DNA of 64,000 nt from Deroplatys truncata (lineage: Eukaryota > Arthropoda > Insecta > Mantodea > Mantidae): positions 458,264,321 to 458,328,320 of the forward strand of contig CM060990.1 in the NCBI GenBank assembly GCA_030765065.1. The letters run 5' to 3'. The notes beneath the pieces were generated by a model. That model saw only the letters and a program-made list of their open reading frames with translations, searched no databases and had not been told where the DNA came from. The translations under genes were made by a program, and so were the position numbers. Positions 44,530-56,840 of this stretch are shown in pieces; position 1 is the first letter of the stretch; every line of letters begins with the position of its first letter.

Positions 44530-45872
44530 CAAAGTCAAGCACCTCCCCTCCTATTCCCTAACTCTCCTGTATATAAATCCATATTGCTACTCCTTCAGTA
44601 TCTGTCTAGCCTAACACCTCTCCTCCTGTTTCTATACCTCTTATACATATAAACGCATACTCTACACTCAGCCTCTGTCTAGTCTAACGTGTCTCAACTA
44701 TCTCTTCCATATAAACGCACTACCCTCATTCAACCCTGTCTAGCCTAGCATCTTCCCTATCTTTCCCCAATAAACACATACTATAGACCTCAACATCTGC
44801 CTGACCTAGCATTTCTCCTCGTATTCCTAACTCTCATACAGCGTATTCCCCTCCTGCTCCCTGTCTAGCTGAGCACCCTTCCTTGGTTTCCTATACCTCT
44901 CATATAAAACACATTCTACCTTTAACATCTGTCTATCCTACCATAGGATCTCTGCGTTTACTCATCTCTCCTTATAAACGCACACTCAAACTCCTTAGTC
45001 TAATATCTCTCCACCTGTTCCTATACCCCTCATACATATAAACGTATACTCTACTCTAAACCTCAGTCTAGTCTAGCATCTCTCTCCGTAACCCTACCTC
45101 TCATAAAGCGCATTCCCCTCCTGCTCCTGTCTAGCTGAGGATCTCTCCGTTTTCTCGTCTCCCCCTATAATCGCATACTCAACCTCCTTAGCCTAATACC
45201 TCTCCTCCTGTTCCTATACCCCTCATACATATAAATGCATTCTCTACTCTAAACCTCTGTCTATCCTAACACCACTCCCCGTATCCCCTACCTCTCATAC
45301 AGCGTATTCCTCTCCCGCCCCTGTCTAGCTGAGTATCTCTCCTTGGTTTCCTATCTAATCTATATAAAGCACATTCTACCTTTAACGCCTATCTGTCCTA
45401 ACATAGGATCTCTCTCCGTTTTCTCGTCTCTCACTTATAAACACATACTCAAACTCTCCTAGCCTAATACCTCTCCTCGTTTTCCTGTTCCTCTCATATA
45501 AACCATACACTACGTTTCAAGCCCTGTCTAATCTAATATCTCTCCTCGTTTTCCTATACCACTCATATAAACCATACTCTACTCAACCTCTGTCTAGCCT
45601 AATACCTCTCCTCCTGTTCTTATACCTCTCATACATATAAACGCATACTCTACACTCAGCGTCTGTCTAGTCTAACGTATCTCAATTATCTCTTCCACAT
45701 AAAGGCACTACCCTCCTTCAACCCTGTCTTGCCTAGTATCGGTCTTCGTATTCCCTATCTCTCCCATATAAACCCATTTTCCTCCTTAAACCGCCCCATC
45801 CAGCCTCGTTTTCCCTATCCTTTCCCCATATATGCCCAAAAAGTGTGCCAGATCTCTCCTAAATAACCTACT
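44530..45872. repeat. terminal field of degenerate repeats, right arm
   Basis: Mirror of 32401-33740. It carries TCTCCTCGTTTTCCTATACC, CTCATATAAAC and CCTGTCTAGCCTAA words in 70-85-bp imperfect units, and ends at the CCTACT terminus. Confidence 0.8.
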
Positions 45873-45878
45873 GACGCT
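45873..45878. other. right 6-bp target site duplication (GACGCT)
   Basis: Second copy of GACGCT, directly after the terminal CCTACT and followed by the continuing SINE body (CTTTAACTACTATGG). Confidence 0.9.
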
Positions 45879-46145
45879 CTTTAACTACTATGGTCCTTAG
45901 CGTCCCATTCTATATTGGGCGTGCAAGATCGGTAGTTTTGCTCAGAGGCCTCTTTATCAGGCTTGAGGTTCTTTTACGTGCCGTAAATCTACGACACGCG
46001 ACCACCGACTTTACTTCCCTTACGAAGGAAGTCATGCTAAGGATTTTTACGCCCGAAAATATCCATCGTCCTCCGCCGGGTTTGAACCCGCGACCATGGG
46101 AACTAGAGACTAGCACCAATCCACTAATCCACGGAGAACGACTCA
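45873..46145 (-). mobile_element. tRNA-derived SINE, 5' part (interrupted copy)
   Basis: On the minus strand from about 46145: an A-box-like GTGGATTAGTGGATTGG, a B box GGTCGCGGGTTCAAACCC (about 46077-46094), then the body CGGAGGACGATGGATATTTT. It proceeds to AGTAGTTAAAGAGCGTC, where the Polinton-type element breaks it. The head and body pattern is a typical RNA polymerase III SINE. It pairs with the tail at 32376-32400 and with the intact copy at 13800-14090. Confidence 0.82.
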
Positions 46146-49100
46146 AGTTAAGTTATCCTTAAACTTTTAAACAAAGAAACACTCTTTCCTTTTATTTGTT
46201 TTCAATAACTGCCTTGATAAACAACTGCATCTTGTTTTACTATCAAATAGGTATAAAGTACTGTACCTATTTGCCTTTTAAATTAACTGAATAATATGCA
46301 AACGGTTAAGTTCAAACATTTAGTTTCTTTTGGTGTTTCGCTAAAAAGTAAACAAGTCTGCTTCAGTTTTAGTTGTTTTCATTAAATATTCAACATTTTG
46401 CATAAAATGCACGAGAAATGTGTCTTGGTAGTTTAATACCACCAGAAAGGTTAAAATCGTTTCTATAATGCAAGGCAATTCGCAGTGACATCGAAAACCG
46501 AGCATGTACTTCACTCTGTGGAGGATCTTACCTCGCCGTCATAAACAAATTTTTCATGATGTTTTTCAGCGTATTCGGCTAGATCTCTCTCTGGTCTAAA
46601 GTACAACTCCTATCATCCTACCAGATACACTAGCACAAGTAATCTTCAGAATACGTCTATTGTACATGTAATATGCTTTTGTTAACCGGATGTAGATAAA
46701 TAATATATTACACTGCAACTCGGGTGTAAAAATGATGAATACAAACATATCACAGAAGTACAATTGCAAAGAAAATGGAATCAATAAACTTCCTCTGAAA
46801 TCTGTAAAGTTATCTTCGATTTGCGCACAATATGCTTTTAAGTTGTTTTATTTAGGACTGCTGTTAATAATTAATGGACTTCTAGTATTGTAGGCTTCTG
46901 TGAAGGTAGTCACACATTTTCTCCTCCCCTTCATTTGCGTCTGTTGATAATGACTGAAAGTCCTATAGCACTTATATTGGCAGGTTTCCAGATAATGAAA
47001 CGGTAATTACTGTCGCTTCTTTACCTTAAAATATGAAAAAAGAAGCACAAAGATATTTTGATATATAAGACCATATATTATGATATATTGACTAAGAAAC
47101 ATAACAATAATACAACCAAAATCGTATTTCAGGCTATTAAATTGATTAATGTTTAAATTTATAGTACATGCTGCAGGTGGCTGACCATTTCTGCTTCAAT
47201 ACAGTTGCAATTACTTTCTTCGCAGTTTCCATTTTACTATACTTTCATTGCATGGCTATTGCTGAAACTGTTATTATTGTATATACTTCATAATGATGAA
47301 CAGAAACTGAATTAAGTCAAAACCTTCTTCGATTTTTTCTAAATAATTAAATTATAATATACGTTTTATTATCTTCAATTATTTTATTTACTGTTATTTA
47401 CTATTCGGAGAACAAGTTGAACATCTCAAATCTTCCCATTACATACTTACCAGCGAACCTAGTGCCTTCACTAACATTATTCTTTTTCTAACTTAAAGTG
47501 AATTTTATAGAGTGCTGTAATCAATCCATACAAAACCAGTAGAAATATTGAAACTGGTATGTTTGTACATATAAATAATACATCCTTTATAGAGGTATTT
47601 ATAGTAGGATGTAGGTTACAGTCAATAAAAAGCGATCGGAATATCTGCAGAAATAACTGTGGCTATAATTGCAACAGCCACTTGATTTTTCCTTTTTAAA
47701 GTGTACCTTCCACATCAGATTTAGCACAAAATTACCCTCTTCGATTGAATCCTTTGGTGGTAAGTATGTTCATTTGTCAAACGTTTGAGTTACGCAATTC
47801 AAATAGACACACTTGTTTGTTTACCTGTTGTACTCAGAATAATTAGGTTTCCGTCACTTACTCTTCGTACATTAGGAAGATCACTGAAGACTGTTTCATG
47901 CACCAGCTTTTAAATGCCTACATTTATATTGTAGTTCAGCTTCATAGAGTGAAAGAATTATGTGAAAGTCTTAATTATGTTTGCTTATAAATTCCATTAA
48001 CATGTAGATATTTAAGCTCTGATGTACGAATGATACTATTTATGAAAGGTAATTTCATCATTATAGTACAATAGGAAAACAATTAAATGCACCTATATGA
48101 ATTTCTGTGGCTACTAACTTTACCCAAGCATGGATACTGAACAAGGATTCATTCATGAGTCAGTTTTGTGGTAAATCTAATACAGAAATGCCTATACACA
48201 TTGAATAGAATTCAGAATCTCTGGTAATTACACCAAATGCATCAATGTTTATTTTAGTTGATAATTTAGTCGGAGTCATTGGCCATAACATCCATTATGC
48301 TTAAATAACAACTCGCATTTACACTAGCACGCTGACCAGGGCGTTGCTCTCAAAGCATCGGATGTGTACACAGTCTATTGGACTGTAGCCGACAGGAATT
48401 GTTCATCCTTGAACGGAACAAATCATACTGGATAGTTTGTACTCTTTGGAAAAATAGCCAGTCATTTTATGTTACCATCTAAGGCATGTCATTTCAAAGT
48501 AAAGGGTTTGTTTTCTCTTGAAGAGAATCCTGTTCAAAATCCACTCCCTATTTAAAAACAAAGAATTTATTAAAACCCCTTATTGTTCTGGGCAAACTCA
48601 CACATCTGGCAATCCCAAATAGTGTGCTTAAGAAATTTGGAAGGGTGAATAATTTCACAAGTGCATTAATTCCCTTTTACTGCCAGTGTAGCCTTCAAGC
48701 AACCCGTTTTAAAAATCCGAAAAATTATGATGAGCTTGAAAAACGTTTTATTAGACATTTTAAGCACCTATATCTTTAGGATAGGAATATTAGGGGTCCT
48801 TGAAAGATTTTTTTATGCTTAGATGGCGTCAAAATGCCCAACGTTTAATAAAATGTGAAAATACCAAGTGACTTTCTGGCATCGCCGTGATGAATCCTGT
48901 CTAGGAAATTCCTGTATAAACTAAAATGCAATATTTTGGGGCTGAAGCCATTCAGATAAATGTCATTTTGGTTGCATATAAATTTAGTCGGAGAGAGACT
49001 AAAGTAAGGCGCAGATATAAATCTGTAGTGTAGAAATGAAATCATACTGATGATGGCCAATTTATCATAGTTGTAATAATAATATAAATTATCATAATAT

Positions 49101-50575
49101 AAATAATAATAATAAAATAATAATACAAAGCTGTACTCAATAAAGAAACTGGATAAGCGAACTTGTACAAATTTGCCTAAGTTAAAGCCCTTCATTCAGT
49201 CCACGATGATATTCCTGCAGGAGTTGAACCTAATTCCGGAGATAAATAAGAGTTACACCGCACTGCGTTAACATCAAACGTCTATGAAATCGTTTGCGAA
49301 TGTAGATACCTCGTTCGCTGTTACCACTAGCACTTTATCTTTCACTCCTTAACTGTCACGCTCAGATAAATGAGGCGGGTTCTCCAGTGGCATCTGGAAG
49401 AACTCGTTTTCAGTGATAAGCCCAGCGCAGTGAGCAATCGCACACTGTTCACTTGACTTTCTCACAACCAACTCCACTCGATCAGCCTTTTTCTCGAGCG
49501 TCAGAACTGCAAGAGTGCGATACCACTTCCGCATTCAGCTATTACAGATAAAGTTCCTGGAATTGCGTTCGACTTTTCTTTGTCGCTATTAAAAACGCGA
49601 ATTCTTCGTAAAGGCGTTCATGACCATGAGAACTTGAGACTAATGTTTGCGTATTTCTGCATCACTTTAATTTATTCTAATTAAGGTATATGAATATTTT
49701 GATTTGCTTTTAAACCTGTCGCAAGTTTTCTGGTTTTAATTTAACCCTTTCTCTATTAACGACGGATATATCTTCTTTTGTGGTGTCATTTGCTATTAGT
49801 TGTTTCCTACAATCCCTGATTAAACTTTTTGTGTGCTTTGGAATGTACTATACCGTCTTTTTGCATGACCTTGGCCCCATTTTATTTTGGATACTGATAG
49901 CTTCTGGGTTTCTCTATTTACACAATAAAGCCCCCGTGTTTATATTGCACTTCTTAAAGGTATTGCAGCCTAGTTTAGGGTTGCCGAAACGCCTACTAGC
50001 TCGCTGAATGTTGACATACTATTATTGCAATTTACTTACTTTGAATGCAGAGGGGGAGAAATAAAACATAACCGCACAACGTAAAGTCAGCATTCAGCAG
50101 ATATGACAGGTTTTTTCGGAAAATGTGAACGAGACAAGTAATATAAACGTGGGGTCTCAAATCCCGTAGAGAGCAATGGGCTTAGGACAAACATTGCGAC
50201 GTGACTGAGTCAGCATCATGCAGTTTATAATTGCACCGCAAAGGGCTAAAATTAATTTATTATAGTAGTGCTATTCGCAGTTTAAAGAAGACCTCGAACC
50301 AGAAAACGTTTGCCAGTTTTCTCTCACTTCCGTCATAATTATATACTTTTAATCTCTATCACTGCTTCAGTTCCAATTTGTTATCTTTCTAAAAGAAATC
50401 AACTAATCTTAATTTTCATCTCAAAGCCAGACCCATCACTAAAAACTCAGCCTCTTCCATCTTTCTCTATTCCCGGCTTTTTTCTTCATCTTTGAACATT
50501 AAACATCTATCTCAATATTGTTTACCATTACCTGTTGTCTTCCTTTACCCTGAAGGTTTTTCCATTCACCATTCT
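46146..50575. other. 4.4-kb AT-rich interval, nothing recognised
   Basis: No coding family, microsatellite of note or RNA gene. An AAT/ATA-rich low-complexity run lies at 49070-49130. On the minus strand, AGGTTCAACTCCTGC near 49217-49231 resembles a B box and may be a SINE scrap. Open frames (116 codons at 48845-49195, 75 at 49780-50007) are low-complexity or hydrophobic without family resemblance. Confidence 0.4.
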
Positions 50576-50800
50576 TACCGACGTTAATGCACTGGACGTG
50601 GACAATGCCGTGGACGTTAATGCACTGATTCATGAACGGTAATTCTGCTTTTCAAATCCCGCTAGGACTGTCCTTTGTGGCTGAGGGTTTTTCCTGGGTT
50701 TTCCTCAGTCCTAGTAACAGGTAAATGTCGGTCAGATAACCTAAACTTAGGAATGGGAAAATTTCCTTTCCCATTTATCATTTCTTATCATGTTTCATAA
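50576..50800 (+). mobile_element. possible SINE with insect-type body
   Basis: CTTTTCAAATCCCGCTAGG is a B-box-like word. It is followed by GAGGGTTTTTCCTGGGTTTTCC and AGTAACAGGTAAATGTCGG, a body sequence style common to insect tRNA-SINEs. A direct repeat GGACGTTAATGCACTG occurs twice just upstream (50581-50625). No convincing A box was found. Confidence 0.45.
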
Positions 50801-51300
50801 GTCCCTGGTGTCTGTGGTGCGTATGCAATAAGAACGGACCTTAAACACTATTAAAACGAAGCACCAGTCTTTCCACTGCATTTTTTGGCAAGCTATTTCT
50901 TCTCATCATAATCCGGGCTAATTTATTTTCCGCTTACTGAACCACTTACAGCTTTATTATTTCTCTATCTGCTCTTCATTACTCATTTTGTCGGCCAATT
51001 TCACAACTTCATTCCTCCCCATATAAATATTTCTAATGTTTCTAGTATTTTTTTCTCACTTAGCTGCAACTCCAAATTTTCAAAGTAAATCATAGAAAAC
51101 GGTGTCCGTGATTTCAGTTATCTATTAAGATAGCTATAGGTAAGCAAGTGATCACTACGAAATCAATGCGAGACTATAATATTCGTAGGAGTTTCGATAT
51201 TTGCAACTGCGTTGACCTAGAAGTCACTGAGCGCATGCGCAGACACCTTGGTGCCGAGAGGCGCCATTTCGCTGACGAGCTGGCCATTCGCTTCACGGTA
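50801..51300. other. interval leading into the mariner-like remnant
   Basis: No gene. GCGCATGCGCAGACACC and the following GC-richer stretch (51220-51300) probably belong to the 5' leader of the next element. Confidence 0.35.
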
Positions 51301-51303
51301 GTC

Positions 51304-51780
51304 ATGTCGAGTGTACAGCAGAAAGCGTAGTGTGTGTTGTGTTACGCTGAGTCTTGTTTTAGGATAAAGCCATTTCCAGCGTACTTATGGATAAGATTTA
51401 ACTACAAATAACCAGTTTAAAGAAACTGGAAATATTAGCATTAAGAAATCCTCAGGCCTGCCACTCACGTCGGGAGAGAATGTGGAGCGTTTGAAAAATC
51501 ATGCTTTGCGTAGTCCTAAGAATTCCATCGCTGGAATGGATTTTTTCTTTTGGGGTTCACTTAAGAACAATGAGAATATTCTTTACAAACAAATAGTCTG
51601 GAAACTGCAATATTTAAGAGAGAGAGAGAGAATCAGAGCCAACGCAGCGATAGCGACTGTTACTCTTGATATGATTCAGCGCACCTGGAGCAAAATCGAC
51701 GATTTCGTAGATGTTTGCAACAGGGGAAGCTCATATACAAACTTTCTACTTTATGTACAAATATGTAAGAACACATGATG
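51304..51780 (+). pseudogene. mariner-like transposase with the catalytic core deleted
   Basis: MSSVQQKA (51304) is followed, past a stop, by CVLCYAES, the usual N-terminus of a widespread arthropod mariner-type transposase. After a frame-broken gap come NVERLKNHALRSPKNSI (51479-51530, end of the DNA-binding region) and immediately MDFFFWGSLKNN (51536 on), which belongs next to the third catalytic residue. ATVTLDMIQRTWSKIDDFVDV and a C-terminus follow at 51776. All three catalytic acidic residues and some 250 codons between them are missing. The element can at most be a non-autonomous relic. Confidence 0.75.
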
Positions 51781-54700
51781 TGTACTGAACAGACGTGAAC
51801 TGTTTTGTGGTGTAAACAAATAGTATACATTTAATACTGACTTAACTATTTCATTTCAAAATCACGAACACCTTTTTCGATTATCCTATTGTAGCGGGCG
51901 GGTGTGTAGCGCTTCCAAGTATACACGTGATATCTCACCTTGGTGATGAGTTCCAGGTTGAAGTTCTTTCCCTCGGCTGCTAGTCGTGAGCTGTGGATAA
52001 ATTCCTATTCCTAGCTATCTGTATCTCAGGATATTGTAGGTGAAGGCAAATAATAAGCTGAATTTCTCAACGATTTGGTTTATTCTAATACAACAAATCA
52101 TCGAAGCGGATAACAACTATTTCCCTGTGAATAATAATGAAGCAATCTATAAGCTATATTTCACATCTTCCCGCTACTTTGAATGTTGCAGTGGACCTAG
52201 CAGTCAATGTCACACGCTATCTCTCCCAACCACACGCACACACGTTACAGCACCTGCCACCAAATAGCTCACATGAGAGAATATGAAAGGGTGTTAAAAT
52301 CTGGACCGAACCTTCCTTATATACTTTGCTGCTATGACACTAACTGTTGCGCCTTTTTACCTAATCTTTATTTCGATTGGTTGTTTACTTGGCGTACTAT
52401 GAGAAAGAAATCGTTCACCTTTAGAAGTCAAGCTTCTATCTGACTCATTTGGTAAAACCCACTCTCTCTGTCTCACTCGGAACTCGGGTTTCTCTTTCTA
52501 ATTGCTGACTTCTTATTCAACTCCCTTGACGTTCCAGGAATTGTCCCCCTATCTCCGTCCTTGCTTCTCCTCTGACTTCTCTACCAGCCCGATGCAATTC
52601 TGCCTAATCCTGTACTCGTTGGCTTCTTATGCTAGTGGACCTTTTACCGTGCCGCTAGCTTGCTTCTTAGCTATACAGTGTTTCTTACATCTGTCTACAT
52701 TTTATGGTACAAGTTTTCTTAGTGTTATACTATATTATTGCATATCCCATCTTATTTATTGATTTATTATTTCCAGTTATATATAATTGCTTGCCTGTCG
52801 GGTGTATGTTCCCCTACATTGTGGAATGACGCATCTCCACAAAGTAGTTTCCTAATTTTTCTTCAGAATTTTCTTAACGGACCACCCAAGTTATATTTCT
52901 TCTCTTAAGGGGTTCCGGTGCTGTTGCTATCCTATTCGATATCTTGAGAACCACTTGTTATTATTTATGGCACATAAGGGATTTATCAAATGGTGCATCG
53001 GAAGTGTGCTGATTAACATAGTAGTTGATTTAGAACTTGTACACCTCTAATAATTATGCATATGATAAGCTTAAAGGATTACGGATGGGAGGATATAGCG
53101 GTTTCTCATACTTGACGCCTATACAGAATTTTGAATACCTATACCCGATTCTCGTTACATAAGAACTTGTAAGTGCAATAGCTTGTTTACTGAAATACTA
53201 TGGCATTATATTTTGTATTTAATGTATAAACATTTATAATAACTTTTTAATTAGTATATGCAAATTTTACCACTGTTCATGTTGTGGATTCTTTAATTGG
53301 CAGCCACTTTCTTCAACTTTAACAAAGCATATAATTTGTTGTTAATAATATAATACCTTTCTATTTACCTTCATATGTAATGATATAGGCCGGAAGTGGG
53401 TACCTTCCCATATTTTACCTGATGTGGGCTCACGTTGAAACTAGGTAAATGACTGTATATAGACCGACTATCGTAGAGCTGCTCATTCTTAAATGTCGTG
53501 GCATCAGTTTGTGACAGCGCGAGCGGAGGGAACCTCGTACATTGCTTTGTCAATGGAGGTGCTCTAAGCCTTACTGGATTTTAAACGTAACATTCATCTT
53601 TAAATTTGATGTATTTTGTGCCATACCGTCGCCCGAGAAAGCTTTTCCGCATATTTTAGTAGGTTTTACTAGTGGCCTTCACTTCGAAATAGTTCATTAT
53701 CAATACTGCATATAATCTAGCACAGTGAATGAGCGAAACTGTTGAAAGAAGCCGATCATACTATGCACTTTGTGAGCTACGCTAGTAAAGAGGATTAGCT
53801 GAATGCGACTATGCTGCCATAGACCTACATACTGGGGAAAAGCATTTTTTTAAGAAACTAAATTCTAATGCCTGCAGTTTTGATTCCATTCTGCTAGTAA
53901 TCGGAATAAGTAAATTATGTATAGCCTTGGAACGAGTCGCTTACGAAGTCAAGTGATTGCAAAACCAATTCACTGTGGTGCGTCAACTAAATCAGCTTCA
54001 ATTATACTCAGTTAAGGCTCCAGTTTGCATGAATAACTTTCCTCCTTCCCCCATTATTTTTTTTTCATTTAGATATAAGATTTGATGGATTGTTGCAGTG
54101 AATCACCCATAGGGATCGCAGTCATGAACAGGATCAAAGAATGATGAATCTAGAGTACTTTGATAACTCATACAAGACAAAATATAAAGTCTTATCTGTG
54201 CTATACTCCTTTCGTCCTTGTGTAGCTCAATAGCAGCCAGTAATGGTGCGTGGTATAGAAATGAGAAAATCAGAAGTTAAGAAATATATACAAAACATCA
54301 AAGATTTATTTAAAAGACTTGAACGTACTTCAATACCACCGAGATTATCGAGAGTAAAGTTGTATATGTGTCATTTCTAATGAGCTGTTTTGAAGTCTTT
54401 TCATGCTTTATACACGTATAACGTGAATTTTTAAAAGTGTTCCGGAAATAAATTATTGTTTACGAAAACGAAACATAGGTGTTCAAACATTCAAGTAAAC
54501 TGACCATTATTTTCTAGGAAAACACAAGAGAAACACTTCATAGATGTAATTTATTCTAACCTTGAATGCAGGTCTCATCAATAGTAGATTTAATGCCCTG
54601 CACCTCTAATATTATATTCTTAAAAATCTTTGCGTTGCTGACTTTGTCTTGTTGTTTGAGATGTAGCAATTTTCCCTCTTCTTCTTTGACTTAAAAAGTG

Positions 54701-55680
54701 TTACAGATATCCTGTGGTTGTTATACCGACTTCTTTTTTATTTCACAGATTACAATCTCTATCCGTTTCCATATTCCACAAACCACCACTTATCTACATT
54801 TATAATGCTTGTGCTTGGGGAAGCATGGTGTGCTCGATTATATGGCTCAGACTTGTTGAAGATATTCAGCCGTACTTCGTGCTCAGTAGTGCTTAGTGTG
54901 CTTACCGAATGGCTATTATGGATCACAATGCGTTCAACCGCGAAAGTTCTCATGAGCGTGCGGTGATTTGCTACCTATGTTTACAGCGTAGTGCATTGAT
55001 TACGGATGATCTGATAAATCCAGTACTAGGCAAGTAACCTATAAACCACGTACGATCATAAACAGGCTTCGGTAAGGCAAATAGGAAAGTTTAGCCCTCA
55101 AAATCTCAGATTCCTTTTGTTTTATCCATCTCCATGTGCCATAATGAAATTGATTTAACCTGCTGTCAACGTGTAACATATGTTCCTTTCTCAACAAGAA
55201 AATCTTGCCCAACAAGAGATCATTTCCACGCAACCTCATAAAAGATTAATACACGAAGACCAAGCCGTTCATTCAGTTTTCGCTCTTGTCAGTTTTGTCT
55301 TTTGTGAGCAATTGCTAAGGAGGCACTTTAAGACAGAGGAGGGGAGAGAGGTAGGAACAAACTTAAGGTAAAAGTGGCAACCGCCGGAAGTGTTCACTGT
55401 CTCTCTGTGGTTAGTGAGATGAGGTAAGACTACGGCAAGGTTATCTACTCGTGAAACTAACAATATCTTCCATGTATAGTCCATGTTATAACTAGACTGA
55501 TATCGCACCTAAGGTGTTCACAACAGTAAAGCGGGACTAACTGTTACCACGTGATTTGCTTCATGTTAAGATATTCTGATGTCTGATTGGCTAACGTTAT
55601 ATATTAATGGATTCCTGCTAAATGGAGAGGGAGTAGCAACGAACATCTGACATCCTTTATTGTGTATTATGTGTGTATCC
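51781..55680. other. 3.9-kb interval without recognisable genes
   Basis: No coding family was recognised. Modest open frames (86 codons at 52502-52762, 82 at 54718-54966) have no motif or repeat relationship I can support. Confidence 0.4.
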
Positions 55681-56162
55681 TTATATGAATCGCTATTTGT
55701 TAAAAGGGCGGAGTCCAAAAATGCAAATTTTACAGTAGAAGCTAAAAAACTTTTTCTGCAATACCATGTAAGTGGACCTTTCTTTTTGGGCTCAAAAATT
55801 TGTTTTGGCATAAGACTTTATATTGTAATGGTTTTTAAAGTGTAATATTAATTTATGCAAAAAATATGGTCTTAATTTACCTTGGGACTTTTGCCCTTTT
55901 AACAAATAATGGGGTTTGATACAAATATGTTTGCTTTAAAGGTTACATAAACCACATTTTATTCATAAAACATGATGAAATATAAAAAACATGTTACTGA
56001 ATGAAAACACAAACAATGATTATTAGGTAATTTGTAAATGAACGATCACACACAGAATTTTTGTGAACCTCTACAGAAAAAACATGGTGCAATTAATATT
56101 AATATAGTGTATGTATGAAAAATGCAAGTCTTTTATGTTGACAACTTCAGAATGTTAATTTA

Positions 56163-56801
56163 TTATTTCTTCATAAATGTATCTGTAACTGTCTTCGATG
56201 TATGGGATAAATTTTTCAAGTCGTTGACTTTTTCCTCCAATGGTAGTTTCTCTTCGGGGTATGCCATTGAATTTGAGAGCTGAATGTTGATGTGAGAATT
56301 GTGGCGAAGGATGAAGGTGTTTTCAGTTAACCCATTGATGAAATGTCTTGCAACAACTTTTCCTGGATGCTGATTATCGTACACAAAATGGTAAAGGTTA
56401 CTAATTCCAAAGTATGCTTTCTTATCTGGATCCATTTTTGAAGTTTCAACAAATACAGGATTTTCCCTATAATATTGCTGCCACCAATTCTTGAAATTGT
56501 ATATTATAGGATTGACTGTACCACCTTCGATTACTGTGAATTTAAGAGAGGCACTACTTCGAATTATCAGTTCAGTGAGTTTATGAATTGTGTAAATTCA
56601 GTAATGTTTTCGGGGGCTTCTTTTGATAATAGAAAAATCTCGGTCACGGTCTAAGTAGCTATGGCCTCTTATTGGAAATAAATGCTCAGTTTTCTTAAAT
56701 CTGTTTGTATCTATTAGACTTAATACTGAGCTGGGACAGAATTAAAATAGTGAAGAAGAAAAGAGCATACCTCATCAGGGCCCTGTTTTGCTTGGCCTTC
56801 A

Positions 56802-56840
<39 letters not shown>

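Larger units (their letters stand above)
32401..45872. mobile_element. palindromic Polinton/Maverick-type element, inverted dimer
   Basis: A 13,472-bp element. Both termini read inward AGTAGGTTATTTAGGAGAGA. Sequence identity between the strands continues with few changes for about 5.8 kb on each side (32401-38160 versus 40088-45872), leaving a unique core of about 1.9 kb. Each arm holds, from the tip inward: degenerate tandem repeats, an array of 21-bp units, a second degenerate repeat field, and a family B DNA polymerase gene reading outward. The 6-bp target duplication, terminal 5'-AG and protein-primed-type polymerase are characteristic of Polintons/Mavericks. No retroviral-type integrase, adenoviral-type protease, packaging ATPase or capsid gene is visible, so the copy is non-autonomous. 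Both pol copies are broken. Confidence 0.88.
40088..45872 (+). repeat. right arm of the giant inverted repeat
   Basis: Mirror of 32401-38160. The inner breakpoint falls inside the pol coding sequence at the codons for FFMYSIL, so only this side keeps the pol N-terminus and promoter. Confidence 0.93.

Noticed and set aside
32401..45872. two independent insertions of the same element in opposite orientation
   Set aside because: Outer ends share one 6-bp duplication of a single SINE target, and the inner breakpoints lack termini or duplications, so it entered as one unit.
32401..45872. complete Polinton or endogenous virus
   Set aside because: No integrase, capsid, protease or ATPase motif on either strand; only polymerase copies and repeats are present.
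48845..49195. 116-codon Tyr/Phe-rich open frame
   Set aside because: It runs through an AAT/ATA low-complexity tract; composition alone explains it.
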